Source: Terriglobales bacterium
GTDB lineage: Bacteria > Acidobacteriota > Terriglobia > Terriglobales > Acidobacteriaceae
Reading direction: 5' to 3'
DNA: 64,000 bases
Assembly (NCBI GenBank): GCA_035651655.1
Contig: DASRFG010000023.1
Location: forward strand, 372,001 to 436,000
Program-made: the position numbers and the translations under genes
Notes under the pieces: generated by a model
Told to the model about the DNA's origin: nothing
Databases searched by the model: none
What the model saw: the letters and a program-made list of their open reading frames with translations, nothing else
Shown: piece by piece, positions 16,265 to 25,895 of the stretch
Layout of the letters: the number at the start of each line of letters is the position of its first letter
How positions within the stretch are numbered: position 1 is the stretch's first letter

Positions 16265-17797
16265 TCAGCGAAACAGCGCCGCAAGCGGCGTTGGCTGAGC
16301 TATATTGAGCGACCACTCCGCCACCCGAATGAAGAAGTCCGGAAACAGGCCAATTCCGACTGTAGCAAAAGCCGTGACCCAGATCGCTGTGCTCATCGCC
16401 GGGCTGAGCGAGAGCGGCCGCGAGTCTACCGGCTTGCGCATCAGCATGGCATTGGCAATGCGCATGTAGTAGTACAGCCCGAATACCGCGTACAGCACAG
16501 CCAATGCGGCCAGCTTGTAGTGGCCGGTCTCAATCAGGCTGAGAAAGATGAAGTACTTCCCGTAAAAGCCTGCCAGTGGCGGAATTCCGGCCAGCGAGAG
16601 CAGGAAGATCAGCATCAGGATGGCTTCCGCAGGAGCGCGTGTCATCAGGCCCGCGATGTCATCAATTTCGTCGCCGATTACATCGCGACGTCGTAATGAG
16701 GTGATCACCGCAAACGCGCCCAGGTTCATGAAGGTATACACCAGCAGGTACACCAGGATGCCCTTGATTCCGGTCGCGCTCGGCGTTGTGGGCGAGCCGG
16801 CGAGAAGCCCCAGGAGCATGTAGCCAACATGAGCAATCGATGAGTAAGCCAGCAGGCGCTTGAGATTATTCTGGGTAAGCGCGGCCAGGTTGGCGCCGGT
16901 CATGGTTGCAATGGCAACGAACATCAGCAGCGGCACGTAAATCGGCCGCATAGCATAGAGGCCGCTCAAGAGGATCCTCAGCAGCATCGCCCAGCCTGCC
17001 GACTTCACGGCCACGGACATGAATCCGGTAACGCTGGTGGGCGCGCCTTCATAAGCGTCCGGCGCCCACTGATGGAAGGGAATGGCGGCAATCTTGAACA
17101 GAAGTCCCGTTATGGTGGTGACGAGCGCTATGATGGCGATAGGATCGTGCGGATTCTCCCGCATGTGCGTCTGTAACCGCTCGCCGATCTGCTGCAGGTT
17201 GGTGCTTCCCGTGAGGCCATAGAAAAGAGATAGGCCGTAGGCAAAAATTCCGGATGAGAAGGCCCCTAACAGCAGATACTTCAGCGCCGCCTCATTGGAG
17301 CGCCGATCGCCGCGTAGGAATCCCACCAGCACGTAAGTGGAAATGGCCATCAGCTCCAGGCCGATAAAGATCAGCACGATGTCATATCCCGCTGCCATGC
17401 ACATCATGCCGATCACGGAAAACAGGATCAGAGCATAGAACTCGCCGTGGTTCTCGCGTTCTACCTCTAGATAGTGGGCCGACATGAGGATGGCGATTGC
17501 CGCCCCGCCCAGGAACAAATAGAAAAAGTAGATAGCGAAACGGTCTACCATCAATGACCCGATGAAGCCGGTATAACTCAACACGCCTTGACCGGCCCGC
17601 ATGTAGGCCAGGTGAATGCGGAGGACTGCTGCAGTGGAGAAACCCAAACCAATCATAGCGGTCCAGGCATTCGCCGACTTCCATTCTTTGGGCAACATCA
17701 GATCAATCAGGAGAATGCTCAGCGCAAAAAGGGCGAGCAGGATCATCGGCAGCGCCAACAGATAGTCGCCCGTCGAAAACCACTGCGCGATCGGCAC
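16265..17797 (-). CDS. nuoN: NADH-quinone oxidoreductase subunit N
   Basis: A 510-residue antiporter-like subunit of complex I with about 14 helices. Conserved stretches include VGFLRGDRRSNEAALKYLLLG, the pumping-helix Lys in IAAIPFHQWAPDAYEGAP, and LKRLLAYSSIAHVGYML. It forms one of three proton channels in the membrane arm. The GTG start at 17797 shares its G with the TAG stop of nuoM, a one-base overlap that implies coupled translation. Confidence 0.97.
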   Translation of the reverse strand: MPIAQWFSTGDYLLALPMILLALFALSILLIDLMLPKEWKSANAWTAMIGLGFSTAAVLRIHLAYMRAGQGVLSYTGFIGSLMVDRFAIYFFYLFLGGAAIAILMSAHYLEVERENHGEFYALILFSVIGMMCMAAGYDIVLIFIGLELMAISTYVLVGFLRGDRRSNEAALKYLLLGAFSSGIFAYGLSLFYGLTGSTNLQQIGERLQTHMRENPHDPIAIIALVTTITGLLFKIAAIPFHQWAPDAYEGAPTSVTGFMSVAVKSAGWAMLLRILLSGLYAMRPIYVPLLMFVAIATMTGANLAALTQNNLKRLLAYSSIAHVGYMLLGLLAGSPTTPSATGIKGILVYLLVYTFMNLGAFAVITSLRRRDVIGDEIDDIAGLMTRAPAEAILMLIFLLSLAGIPPLAGFYGKYFIFLSLIETGHYKLAALAVLYAVFGLYYYMRIANAMLMRKPVDSRPLSLSPAMSTAIWVTAFATVGIGLFPDFFIRVAEWSLNIAQPTPLAALFR

Positions 17798-19512
17798 TAG
17801 CGATTCCCTTCTACTTCAGCTGCAGTTTGGGTGTCATCCGTCGCCGGAGAACTCATCCGCGCCTGGGTTGGCTTTCCTCGCCGCGCTGCGGCCGGGACAG
17901 CCGGCGGCACAGCGGGAGCAGTCACGGCAGGAGCGTTTAGAGCCGGAGGCATGGGAGTATTGCGAGATTCCGCCGCCTTCGCCTGCACCGGAGCGGTCCC
18001 CGGATATCCTGGCCGCACTGTCTGCACCAGTTGATTCACTGGTTGTTCAAGAATCTGAAAGAACGGCTTGGGATAAAGGCCAATCCAGAACGCGGCCAGT
18101 ACCAGCGGCGCGAAATAGAAGAGCTCACGTGGAGTCAGGTCGCGCAGCTTTTCATTTTTTGGGTTGGTGACCTGTCCAAAGAAGACTCGCTGGTAAAGCC
18201 ACAGTAAATACGCCGCGGCCAGAATCACTCCCAGAACCGACCATGCTGCCCAGGCACGATTTTCCGTAAACGCACCCTGCAGAATTGTGAACTCGCCGAT
18301 AAACCCGTTCAGCAGCGGCAGGCCCATGGAGGAGAGAAACATGATCATAGTGATGGCAGCGTAGACCGGCATTACGTTTGAAATCCCACCGTACTCGGAA
18401 ATCTCTCGGGTATGACGCCGCTCGTACAGAATGCCAACGATCAAGAAGAGCGCTCCCGTCGAAATGCCGTGGTTGATCTGCTGCAGCACTGAGCCGCTCA
18501 GACCCAGCGGATTCAGCGCGAAAATTCCCAAAGTGCAAAATCCCAGGTGGCTGACTGACGAATATGCCACCAGTTTCTTCATGTCCTTCTGCATCAGCGA
18601 AACCAGCGCGCCATAGATGATGCCGACGATCGAGAGCCCGATCATCCAGGCGCGCACCTTAGGATGAGTCACAACACTGGGAAAGAACGGTAGTGAAAAC
18701 CGGATAAAGCCGTACGTCCCCATTTTCAGCAGTACTCCCGCCAGGATCACCGAGCCTGCTGTAGGCGCCTCCACGTGCGCATCTGGAAGCCATGTGTGGA
18801 AGGGGAACATCGGCACCTTGATGGCAAAGCCCACAAAGAATGCCAGGAAAAGCCAGATTGCGAAATGGAACGGAATCTGCGGCGCGGTTTTATAGAGCTC
18901 GGGAATGCTGAAGGTGTACACGCCGGTGATGGTGTGGTGGTTAAAATATAGGAACAGAATTGCCAGCAGCATCAGGACCGAACCGAGCAGCGTGTACAAG
19001 AAGAACTTGATGGCGGCGTAGAGTTTGCGCGGCCCGCCCCAGATACCAATCAGCAGGTACATCGGTACCAGCATGGCTTCCCAGAAGACGAAGAACAGGA
19101 AGAAGTCGAGCGCCATAAAGACACCCAGCATGCCGGTCTGCAATATTAGAAACCAGACGTAATATTCTTTGACGCGCTCCTCGATCGCCGTCCACGAAGA
19201 GAAAATTGATATCCATCCCAATAATGTCGTGAGCATGATCAGCAGGAAGGAAATGCCGTCAATACCCAGGTAAAATCCGGCACCGATGGATGGTATCCAG
19301 TTGTTGGGCGCGCCCTCTACGAACTTCCATCCCGGCTCGAATCGCTGTGCCCAGAACCAGGGCACCAGCGGCAGCGAAACCAGGAATCCAGCCAGAGCAA
19401 AGAGGTTTGCGATCCAGCGAATGGCGGTCTTGTTCGCGCTGGGAACCAGTAACAGGAGAAACGCGCCCACCAGCGGGGTAAACAAGATGATCGAAAGAAT
19501 GTGATTTTGCAT
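17797..19512 (-). CDS. nuoM: NADH-quinone oxidoreductase subunit M
   Basis: A 571-residue antiporter-like subunit of complex I. It shows FFVFWEAMLVPMYLLIGIWGG with the conserved Glu, the channel motif AIKVPMFPFHTWLPDAHVEAPTAGSV, and MKKLVAYSSVSHLGFC. About 14 membrane helices, followed by an unusual C-terminal tail of roughly 70 residues rich in Ala, Pro and Thr that is predicted to be disordered. It follows nuoL after a 99-base spacer of repeated words. Confidence 0.97.
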   Translation of the reverse strand: MQNHILSIILFTPLVGAFLLLLVPSANKTAIRWIANLFALAGFLVSLPLVPWFWAQRFEPGWKFVEGAPNNWIPSIGAGFYLGIDGISFLLIMLTTLLGWISIFSSWTAIEERVKEYYVWFLILQTGMLGVFMALDFFLFFVFWEAMLVPMYLLIGIWGGPRKLYAAIKFFLYTLLGSVLMLLAILFLYFNHHTITGVYTFSIPELYKTAPQIPFHFAIWLFLAFFVGFAIKVPMFPFHTWLPDAHVEAPTAGSVILAGVLLKMGTYGFIRFSLPFFPSVVTHPKVRAWMIGLSIVGIIYGALVSLMQKDMKKLVAYSSVSHLGFCTLGIFALNPLGLSGSVLQQINHGISTGALFLIVGILYERRHTREISEYGGISNVMPVYAAITMIMFLSSMGLPLLNGFIGEFTILQGAFTENRAWAAWSVLGVILAAAYLLWLYQRVFFGQVTNPKNEKLRDLTPRELFYFAPLVLAAFWIGLYPKPFFQILEQPVNQLVQTVRPGYPGTAPVQAKAAESRNTPMPPALNAPAVTAPAVPPAVPAAARRGKPTQARMSSPATDDTQTAAEVEGNR

Positions 19513-19520
19513 GTTTAGAA

Positions 19521-19611
19521 TCAGTTCTCAGTACCTAGTACTCAGTACCCTGTACCCAGTAACCTCGCGGGCGTGCCGCTCTCCATAAGTACTGAATACT
19601 GAGTACTGAGC
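19521..19611. repeat. Inverted AGTAC-type words in the nuoL-nuoM spacer
   Basis: AGTACTCAGTA at 19537-19547 is complementary to TACTGAGTACT at 19597-19607. Around them variants of CAGTACC/CAGTTCTCAGTACC recur at least four times on the left arm. The spacer is a short-word, self-complementary filler like those at 14588-14681 and 21742-21891. Confidence 0.75.
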
Positions 19612-21741
19612 CTATCTGACCGTGTACCACGCGATAAATCCCACCAGTCCAATTACCATCACGAACGCGTACCACTGCACCAAGCCCCACTGCACGAGGC
19701 GCGCGGGATACGAAAGCATGCGCGAGAGAATCGCCGGGCCGTTTACCAAAACACCATCGATGACATACTTATCCCAAAGGGTCGAGAGAATTGCGAAAGC
19801 GCGTGTCGTCCATCCCGCGCCATTCACCGTGCCGTCAATCACGTATTTGTCGAATTCTGACGAAGCCTCGCCCAAACCCATGACGCCTAACCGCACGCCC
19901 CCAAGTTTGCGGCGGCCGGTAAATAGATAGTCGTAGCCCTCATCCACGAAATACTTGTTGTAGAGGACCTGATATATCGGCGGCGCGGCATTCGCAATCG
20001 GCTCGCCGTAACCGCGGTCCGCCTGGCGATAAGCCTTCCACGCCAGAGCCCAGCCACCAGCGGCCACTCCCAACGACAAAAACATCAGAAGATACTCAGC
20101 GCCGCTGGTGTGCTCTTCTTCTTTTAATCCGGCGGTCACCTGAGCGCTTTCGCCTTCGGCGGTCATGACTCGCGCTGTCGGCGAAAACACCGGCTTCAGA
20201 AACTCGGCAAACCGGTCTGAGCCGCCCAAGCTGTGCGGCCATCCCAGGAATCCCGCAAATAGCGAGAAGAACGCCAGGATCATCAGCGGCACAGTCATTG
20301 ATCGCGGCGACTCGTGGATGTGGTGCTCGACCTCGTGCTCCATGCGCGGACGGCCATGGAAGGTCAGGAACATCAGCCGGAACATGTAGAACGCTGTCAT
20401 AGCCGCGGTAAACCAGCCAATGACCCACAAGAGGTGGTAAGCGTTCTTATCACGCGTCCACGCCTGCCACAGGATCTCGTCTTTCGAGAAGAAGCCGGCA
20501 AACGGGAAGATGCCGGCAATTGCCAGCGTGGCAATGAACATTGTCCAGTGTGTGACCGGAATGCGCTTATGCAGATCGCCCATGTTGCGCATGTCCTGCT
20601 CGCCACTCATGGCGTGTATCACCGAGCCGGCGCCCAGGAATAACAACGCCTTGAAGAAGGCGTGGGTAAATACGTGGAACACGCCGGCCGCGAATGCGCC
20701 CACGCCGAGCGCCAGGAACATGTATCCCAGCTGCGACACCGTGGAATAAGCCAGCACGCGCTTGATGTCGTTCTGCACCAAGCCTATGGAGGCGGCGAAA
20801 ACCGCGGTCAGCGCGCCGACGATGGCCACGACTTTCATCGACTCCGGCGCCAGAACAAATAGCGCATTCGAGCGCGCCACCATGTACACGCCTGCGGTCA
20901 CCATGGTGGCGGCGTGGATCAGCGCGGAGACCGGCGTTGGCCCTTCCATGGCATCCGGCAACCAGACATAAAGCGGCAGCTGTGCCGACTTGCCGCAGGC
21001 GCCCACGAAAAGCAAAAGCGTAGCGGCGGTGATCACGCCATCGCCGATCGCAAACTGGCCGCTGCGGGCAAGGGCTGTCACGGTGGTGAATCGCACCGAG
21101 CCGAAATACCAGGCGATGGTGAACATGCCGAGAAGGAAGCCGGCGTCGCCGATGCGGTTAACGATAAAGGCTTTGTTGGCGGCTGTGCTGGCGGAATGGC
21201 GGTGAAAGAAAAATCCAATCAGCAAGTAAGAGCAGAGACCCACACCTTCCCAGCCAACGAACAGGACGGCGTAGTTGTTCCCCAGAATGAGAGTGAGCAT
21301 GGAGAACATGAATAGATTCAGGTAGCCGAAGAAGCGATAATAGCCGCCTTCATGCGTCATGTAGCCGACCGAATAAATATGGATCAGCATTCCAACGCCG
21401 GTCACAAACAGCAGCCAAATAGAAGAGAGCTGGTCGAGCAGGAATCCAGCTTCGGCCTTAAACTCGGCCGGGCGGCCGTCGCGCATCGCGTACGTGAGGT
21501 GGCCGGTGTCGCTGCCCAGCCAGGTGTACATCACTTTTTCGAAGGGAGCACCGTTGTGGTTCTGCGCAAAGCTGGTGTATTGCCAGACGGCACCGCAAGC
21601 CAGAAGGAACGCGATCACTACCGCGCCCACGCAGATAGTGCTGACCACTGGCTTGGGCAGTTTCCAGCCGAAGAAAAACATCAGCGCGGCGCCGAGCGCC
21701 GGCACCAGCGGAATGATCCAGATGTGTTCCAGAAAGAACAT
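19612..21741 (-). CDS. nuoL: NADH-quinone oxidoreductase subunit L
   Basis: A 709-residue subunit of complex I, the distal antiporter-like protein with the long lateral helix at its C-terminus. Typical stretches: FVGWEGVGLCSYLLIGF, the channel motif SAQLPLYVWLPDAMEGPTPVSALIHAATMVTAGVY (residues about 250-285) and IKRVLAYSTVSQLGYMF. The C-terminal part has the amphipathic segment and final anchor helix. It lies 150 bases after nuoK. Confidence 0.97.
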   Translation of the reverse strand: MFFLEHIWIIPLVPALGAALMFFFGWKLPKPVVSTICVGAVVIAFLLACGAVWQYTSFAQNHNGAPFEKVMYTWLGSDTGHLTYAMRDGRPAEFKAEAGFLLDQLSSIWLLFVTGVGMLIHIYSVGYMTHEGGYYRFFGYLNLFMFSMLTLILGNNYAVLFVGWEGVGLCSYLLIGFFFHRHSASTAANKAFIVNRIGDAGFLLGMFTIAWYFGSVRFTTVTALARSGQFAIGDGVITAATLLLFVGACGKSAQLPLYVWLPDAMEGPTPVSALIHAATMVTAGVYMVARSNALFVLAPESMKVVAIVGALTAVFAASIGLVQNDIKRVLAYSTVSQLGYMFLALGVGAFAAGVFHVFTHAFFKALLFLGAGSVIHAMSGEQDMRNMGDLHKRIPVTHWTMFIATLAIAGIFPFAGFFSKDEILWQAWTRDKNAYHLLWVIGWFTAAMTAFYMFRLMFLTFHGRPRMEHEVEHHIHESPRSMTVPLMILAFFSLFAGFLGWPHSLGGSDRFAEFLKPVFSPTARVMTAEGESAQVTAGLKEEEHTSGAEYLLMFLSLGVAAGGWALAWKAYRQADRGYGEPIANAAPPIYQVLYNKYFVDEGYDYLFTGRRKLGGVRLGVMGLGEASSEFDKYVIDGTVNGAGWTTRAFAILSTLWDKYVIDGVLVNGPAILSRMLSYPARLVQWGLVQWYAFVMVIGLVGFIAWYTVR

Positions 21742-21891
21742 TTAGACCCAGTTTTCAGTTTCTAGTTCGATTGTTAGTTCTTAGCCGCCAGCTTCAAGTT
21801 CTTAGTTTCTAGTTCTGAGCTGCAAACGGCCATTCAGAGCCTGCTCGAAACTTGCAACTAAAACCCTGAACCGGAAACTTGAACCTGCCTT
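21742..21891. repeat. Word-repeat spacer between nuoK and nuoL
   Basis: AGTTTCTAGTTC occurs twice exactly (21757-21768 and 21804-21815). TTCAAGTT at 21793-21800 is complementary to AACTTGAA at 21876-21883. The left half is rich in AGTT words and the right half in AACT words, so the spacer can fold on itself. No gene is present. Confidence 0.7.
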
Positions 21892-22197
21892 CTACCACTT
21901 GAGCAAATTCACCTGGTCCACATTTACCGTTTCTTTGTTGCGGAAGAAAGCAATCAAAATGCCCAGGCCGACCGCCGCCTCTGCCGCGGCGTCAGTAATT
22001 ACGAAAATTGCAAACACCTGCCCGTGCAGACCATACAACCGGGAGAATGCCACCAGGTTCAGGTTTACCGCATTCAAGATCAGCTCAATGGACATCAACA
22101 CGATCACCACGTTGCGCCGCGTGAGCACACCAATCGTGCCCAGCACGAAGAGCGCTGCAGCGGTGATCAAGTAGTGCAATGTTGTGATCGGTACCAT
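21892..22197 (-). CDS. nuoK: NADH-quinone oxidoreductase subunit K
   Basis: A 101-residue subunit of complex I with three helices. It carries the conserved Glu in [20 protein letters not shown] and a second Glu in [16 protein letters not shown], both part of the proton path next to subunits J and N. Length is typical. It follows nuoJ after 26 bases. Confidence 0.96.
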   Translation of the reverse strand: MVPITTLHYLITAAALFVLGTIGVLTRRNVVIVLMSIELILNAVNLNLVAFSRLYGLHGQVFAIFVITDAAAEAAVGLGILIAFFRNKETVNVDQVNLLKW

Positions 22198-22223
22198 AAA
22201 TCAGTTGCCAGTGGCCGGTGCTC

Positions 22224-22733
22224 TCAGATTCTCTTTTTGGCCATCACCACCGCGCCGATAATTGCCACCAGCAGCAGCAGCGATGCAATCTCAAACGGCA
22301 GCATGTAATTGCCGTACAGCCATACCGCAACTTGCTGTGTATTCAATTGTTCCGGCAGCTCCATCATGCGGTCCGGAAAAACCGACTGGCTACGAGTGAA
22401 GGCAAACACAAACAACACCCCCAGCGCGGTAGTCGCCACAATTCCCACCAGCCACTGCTTATTAAATTGCGCCTCTCGTTGCGATTTCTCGATGCTGACC
22501 AGCATGATCACGAACAGGAACAGCACCATAATGCCGCCGGCATAAAGGATCACCTGCACGCCAGCAACAAAGGGGGCATAAAGCATCAGGTAGAGTCCCG
22601 CCAGCGCCAGCAAGGTAAAAATCAGCGCCAGGGCGGAGTGCACCGGATTCTTGCGCGTAATCACCAGAATCCCGCTGATGATCGCCAGGCCGGAAAGAAA
22701 ATAAAAAAAGAAAGTAGTGGCCACCGGCGTCAT
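22224..22733 (-). CDS. nuoJ: NADH-quinone oxidoreductase subunit J
   Basis: About 169 residues with five membrane helices. FFFYFLSGLAIISGILVITRKNPVHSAL and LYAPFVAGVQVILYAGGIMVLFLFVIML contain the pi-bulge region and Tyr conserved in the family. The ATG at 22733 overlaps the nuoH TGA as ATGA, so the longer open frame to 22799 is not used. In most operons nuoI stands between H and J; here it is absent. Confidence 0.95.
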   Translation of the reverse strand: MTPVATTFFFYFLSGLAIISGILVITRKNPVHSALALIFTLLALAGLYLMLYAPFVAGVQVILYAGGIMVLFLFVIMLVSIEKSQREAQFNKQWLVGIVATTALGVLFVFAFTRSQSVFPDRMMELPEQLNTQQVAVWLYGNYMLPFEIASLLLLVAIIGAVVMAKKRI

Positions 22734-24055
22734 GCCAGCACCCCCACAATGGCGGTCAGGACCAGCACGCCCAACCCGAGAGGCAGCATGACCTTCCACC
22801 CCAGCTTCATGAGCTGGTCAAAGCGATAGCGAGGAAAAGTGCCGCGATACCAGATATAGAGGTACATGAAGACGGACACCTTGGCGACAAACCAGTAAAT
22901 ATCCTGAACGCGATCGCGCACCGGCGGGGCCAGCAGCAACAGTCCGATCGCGCCCAGCAGCGCGCCAAAGGCAGCCAGGCCTGCTGTCTGGATTTTGAAC
23001 AGCGGGTGTTTGGGCATGCGCTTGGTACCGATAAATGCGAACAGAGCAAGGGCAAAAAATGTAAGCGCCGGCACTAGCGAAAATGCGAGATCCAATGCGC
23101 CGCCGAGCGGTTTGGGCTGCTCCCAAAATCCCGGGATCGTCACCTGCGGCCCGTGCCAACTAGAGAACGGCCTCAACCATCCTCCCAGCCATAGTGTGAC
23201 CGCAATTGATGAGACCGCAATCATGGCCGCGTACTCCGCAAGAAAGAAGAGCGACCAGCGGAAACCACTGTACTCGGTGTGGAATCCGGCGACCAGCTCA
23301 GACTCGGCCTCGGGCAGGTCAAACGGAGCACGGTTCGTCTCCGCAACCATCGCCACCGCAAAGACGAAGAGGGCGATCAGCCCCAAGGGAAAAAACTTAA
23401 AGACGAACCATGCGCCTTGGGCCTGCTGCGCCTGCACAATTCCGATCATGCTCAACGTGCCTACGCCATTCGCACTGGTGCCAGCGTTATACAGTCCCCA
23501 GCCGTTGAACGAGGTCATCAGGATCGCCGATACCACGGCTAGTCCCATGGCAATTTCGTAGGAAACCATTTGCGCACTGGAACGCAGCGAACCCATCAGC
23601 GGGTAATGCGAGTTGGACGCCCAGCCCGCCATGATGATCCCGAGCACGCCGAGAGATGACACTCCCAGCATGAACAGCACGCCGATGTTCATGTCCGTGA
23701 CGGCGTGCGTCGGCCCGAAGGGGATCACAATAAAGACGGTGAACGCGGTGATCACCACCGTCACCGGCGCCAGCCAGAACACAATCTTGTCGGCCTGGTC
23801 GGGCATGATGTCTTCTTTAATAAGGAGCTTCAACGCGTCAGCGATCGGCTGCAACAATCCATGGGGGCCCACCCGCATGGGACCGAGGCGCACTTGCATG
23901 TGCGCCAGCACCTTGCGCTCCAGCCAGTTCATGGCGATGACGGCAACAGAGATCCCGAGAAAGATGAGCAGGATGTAGATCAGGGCCCAAATGTAGTTCC
24001 CTGCTTGCCCAGGTGTGACATTCGAGTTGAGGTAGCTGGTGATGTACTCCAGCAT
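22730..24055 (-). CDS. nuoH: NADH-quinone oxidoreductase subunit H
   Basis: A 441-residue subunit of complex I that forms the quinone-access channel with subunits B and D. Conserved: NWLERKVLAHMQVRLGPMRVGPHGLLQPIADALKLL in the first cytoplasmic loop and NRAPFDLPEAESELVAGFHTEYSGFRW with its acidic cluster. The protein is longer than the roughly 325-residue E. coli form because of an inserted segment after the GGWLRPF region. The start ATG overlaps the nuoD TGA by one base (TGATG). Confidence 0.96.
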   Translation of the reverse strand: MLEYITSYLNSNVTPGQAGNYIWALIYILLIFLGISVAVIAMNWLERKVLAHMQVRLGPMRVGPHGLLQPIADALKLLIKEDIMPDQADKIVFWLAPVTVVITAFTVFIVIPFGPTHAVTDMNIGVLFMLGVSSLGVLGIIMAGWASNSHYPLMGSLRSSAQMVSYEIAMGLAVVSAILMTSFNGWGLYNAGTSANGVGTLSMIGIVQAQQAQGAWFVFKFFPLGLIALFVFAVAMVAETNRAPFDLPEAESELVAGFHTEYSGFRWSLFFLAEYAAMIAVSSIAVTLWLGGWLRPFSSWHGPQVTIPGFWEQPKPLGGALDLAFSLVPALTFFALALFAFIGTKRMPKHPLFKIQTAGLAAFGALLGAIGLLLLAPPVRDRVQDIYWFVAKVSVFMYLYIWYRGTFPRYRFDQLMKLGWKVMLPLGLGVLVLTAIVGVLA

Positions 24056-25218
24056 CAGCGATCCACCTCGCCCAGGACAATGTCGATGGTGCCGATCACA
24101 GCGACGACGTCGGCGACCATCTGTCCTTGTACCATCTTCTCCAGCGCCTGCAGGTTCACAAATGAAGGCGGCCGAACCCGCACCCGATAAGGCTGCGTGG
24201 AACCGTCACTCACGATAAAGTAGCCGAGCTCGCCTTTGGGTGACTCAATAGAGTGGTAAATCTCTCCCACCGGGGGCTTCATCACCTTGGGAATCTTGGC
24301 CATGATCGGCCCTTCTGGAATCCTGTCCACAGCTTGGCTGACTATGCGCAATGACTGTCGCATCTCGGCGATCCGCACCAGGTACCGGTCGTAGGTATCG
24401 CCATTCGTGCCAATGGGAATATCGAACTCAAGCTCACTGTAGGCGGCGTAAGGCATGGCTTTGCGGATGTCCCACTGAATGCCGCTGGCACGCAGCACCG
24501 GCCCGGTGACGCCCAAGTCAATGCAATCTTTGCCCGAAATTACACCCACGCCGCGAGTGCGCTCCAGCCAAATACGATTCGTAGTAAGCAGTTCCTCGTA
24601 CTCGTCAATCTTTGGAGTTACGAAATCAACAAACTTTTTCACCTCGCGCTCAAAACCCTCGTATGTTTCGTAGAGGCAGCCGCCGATGCGGAAGGCGTGC
24701 GTCGTCAGCCTGGCGCCACAGTATTTCTCAAAAATCTTCAGGATCTCTTCGCGGTCACGAAATGTGTAAAACAATGGCGTGATGGCACCGATATCAAGGG
24801 CATGGGTTCCCAGCCAGAGCATGTGGCTCGCAAGCCGGTTGAGCTCGGTGAGGATGACGCGAATGTACCGCGCCCGCGGCGGCGCTTCTACGTTCAGCAG
24901 CTTTTCGACGGCTTCGCAATATCCCAGCCCGTTCGAGACCGCGGCCACGTAGTCCATCCGGTCCACGTAGGGGTTGAACATGGTGTAGGTGCGGTGCTCG
25001 GCAATCTTCTCCACCCCGCGATGCAGGTAGCCAATCACGCACTCGGTACCGCGAACTTTTTCACCATCCAGCTTGAGGATGACGCGCAGCACACCATGGG
25101 TGGAAGGGTGCTGCGGCCCCATGTTCAAAATAAGCTCGTTGGCGTCGAGAAAAGTATGCTCGGCGGCTTCGCCGAGTTCCAGGTGGGAAGGAGGTGTGGT
25201 GGAGGGGGAGTCGCTCAT
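24055..25218 (-). CDS. nuoD: NADH-quinone oxidoreductase subunit D (49 kDa)
   Basis: A 387-residue protein of the peripheral arm, related to the large subunit of NiFe hydrogenases but without metal ligands. It shows [15 protein letters not shown] with the His loop at the quinone site, [16 protein letters not shown] with the Tyr, and [14 protein letters not shown]. It would form the quinone pocket together with NuoB, which is not encoded here. ATG 25218 overlaps the nuoC TGA as ATGA. The longer frame upstream lies within nuoC and is rejected. Confidence 0.96.
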   Translation of the reverse strand: MSDSPSTTPPSHLELGEAAEHTFLDANELILNMGPQHPSTHGVLRVILKLDGEKVRGTECVIGYLHRGVEKIAEHRTYTMFNPYVDRMDYVAAVSNGLGYCEAVEKLLNVEAPPRARYIRVILTELNRLASHMLWLGTHALDIGAITPLFYTFRDREEILKIFEKYCGARLTTHAFRIGGCLYETYEGFEREVKKFVDFVTPKIDEYEELLTTNRIWLERTRGVGVISGKDCIDLGVTGPVLRASGIQWDIRKAMPYAAYSELEFDIPIGTNGDTYDRYLVRIAEMRQSLRIVSQAVDRIPEGPIMAKIPKVMKPPVGEIYHSIESPKGELGYFIVSDGSTQPYRVRVRPPSFVNLQALEKMVQGQMVADVVAVIGTIDIVLGEVDR

Positions 25219-25793
25219 TGCCCGCTCTCGATACCCAAGTTGATCTTTACCCATTCCTGGTCCTGCTGGATGATTCCGTAATCTTTGCGGAGCGGATATC
25301 CTTTCCAGCCCTCCGGCAGCAGAATGCGACGCAGATCGGGGTGGCCATCGAAGGTGATTCCGAACATGTCGAACACTTCCCTCTCCAGCCAGTTGGCCGC
25401 ACTCCAGATGGTGACCACACTGGGCGCGCTCTCGCTTTCGGTGATTTGGGTTTTTACCCGAATGCGCTGGTTGCGCGCGAAAGAATAAAGAATCCATACC
25501 ACGTCGAATTGCTGCTCGCGCTGCGGGTAGTGAACTGCAGTGACGTCCACCAGATAATCAAACTCATCTTCGTCTCGCAGGGCGAGCAGGACGTCATAAG
25601 CGATAGTCCGCTCGACGACTATGTAATCTTGTCCGAGGTAGGTGCTTGCCTCGTGAATACCCGACACGTGGCGCTGCTTCAGCCTCGTCACAAGTTCTGA
25701 ATTCCACGGCACTGGGACTGGCCCAGTGGGCTTGGGAGGCGCAGCAGCCGCAGGCGGCGGGGAAGGGACATTGCCCTTAGGTTCGTCAGGCAT
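25215..25793 (-). CDS. nuoC: NADH-quinone oxidoreductase subunit C (30 kDa)
   Basis: A 192-residue soluble subunit of the peripheral arm. It starts with a 30-residue Pro/Ala-rich leader, then the family core with [13 protein letters not shown] and the signature [39 protein letters not shown]. It is not fused to NuoD. The gap to nuoA is only 102 bases, so nuoB, which normally stands here, is missing from the cluster. Confidence 0.96.
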   Translation of the reverse strand: MPDEPKGNVPSPPPAAAAPPKPTGPVPVPWNSELVTRLKQRHVSGIHEASTYLGQDYIVVERTIAYDVLLALRDEDEFDYLVDVTAVHYPQREQQFDVVWILYSFARNQRIRVKTQITESESAPSVVTIWSAANWLEREVFDMFGITFDGHPDLRRILLPEGWKGYPLRKDYGIIQQDQEWVKINLGIESGQ

Positions 25794-25895
25794 ACCGGTG
25801 CCGATTTGCTGGGTTCAAGCGGCTGAGACTCGACGAAAAGTACCCTAACTTTTAGCAGCGTAAGTGGCCAAGTGTCAACGGACAGACTGATCGGC

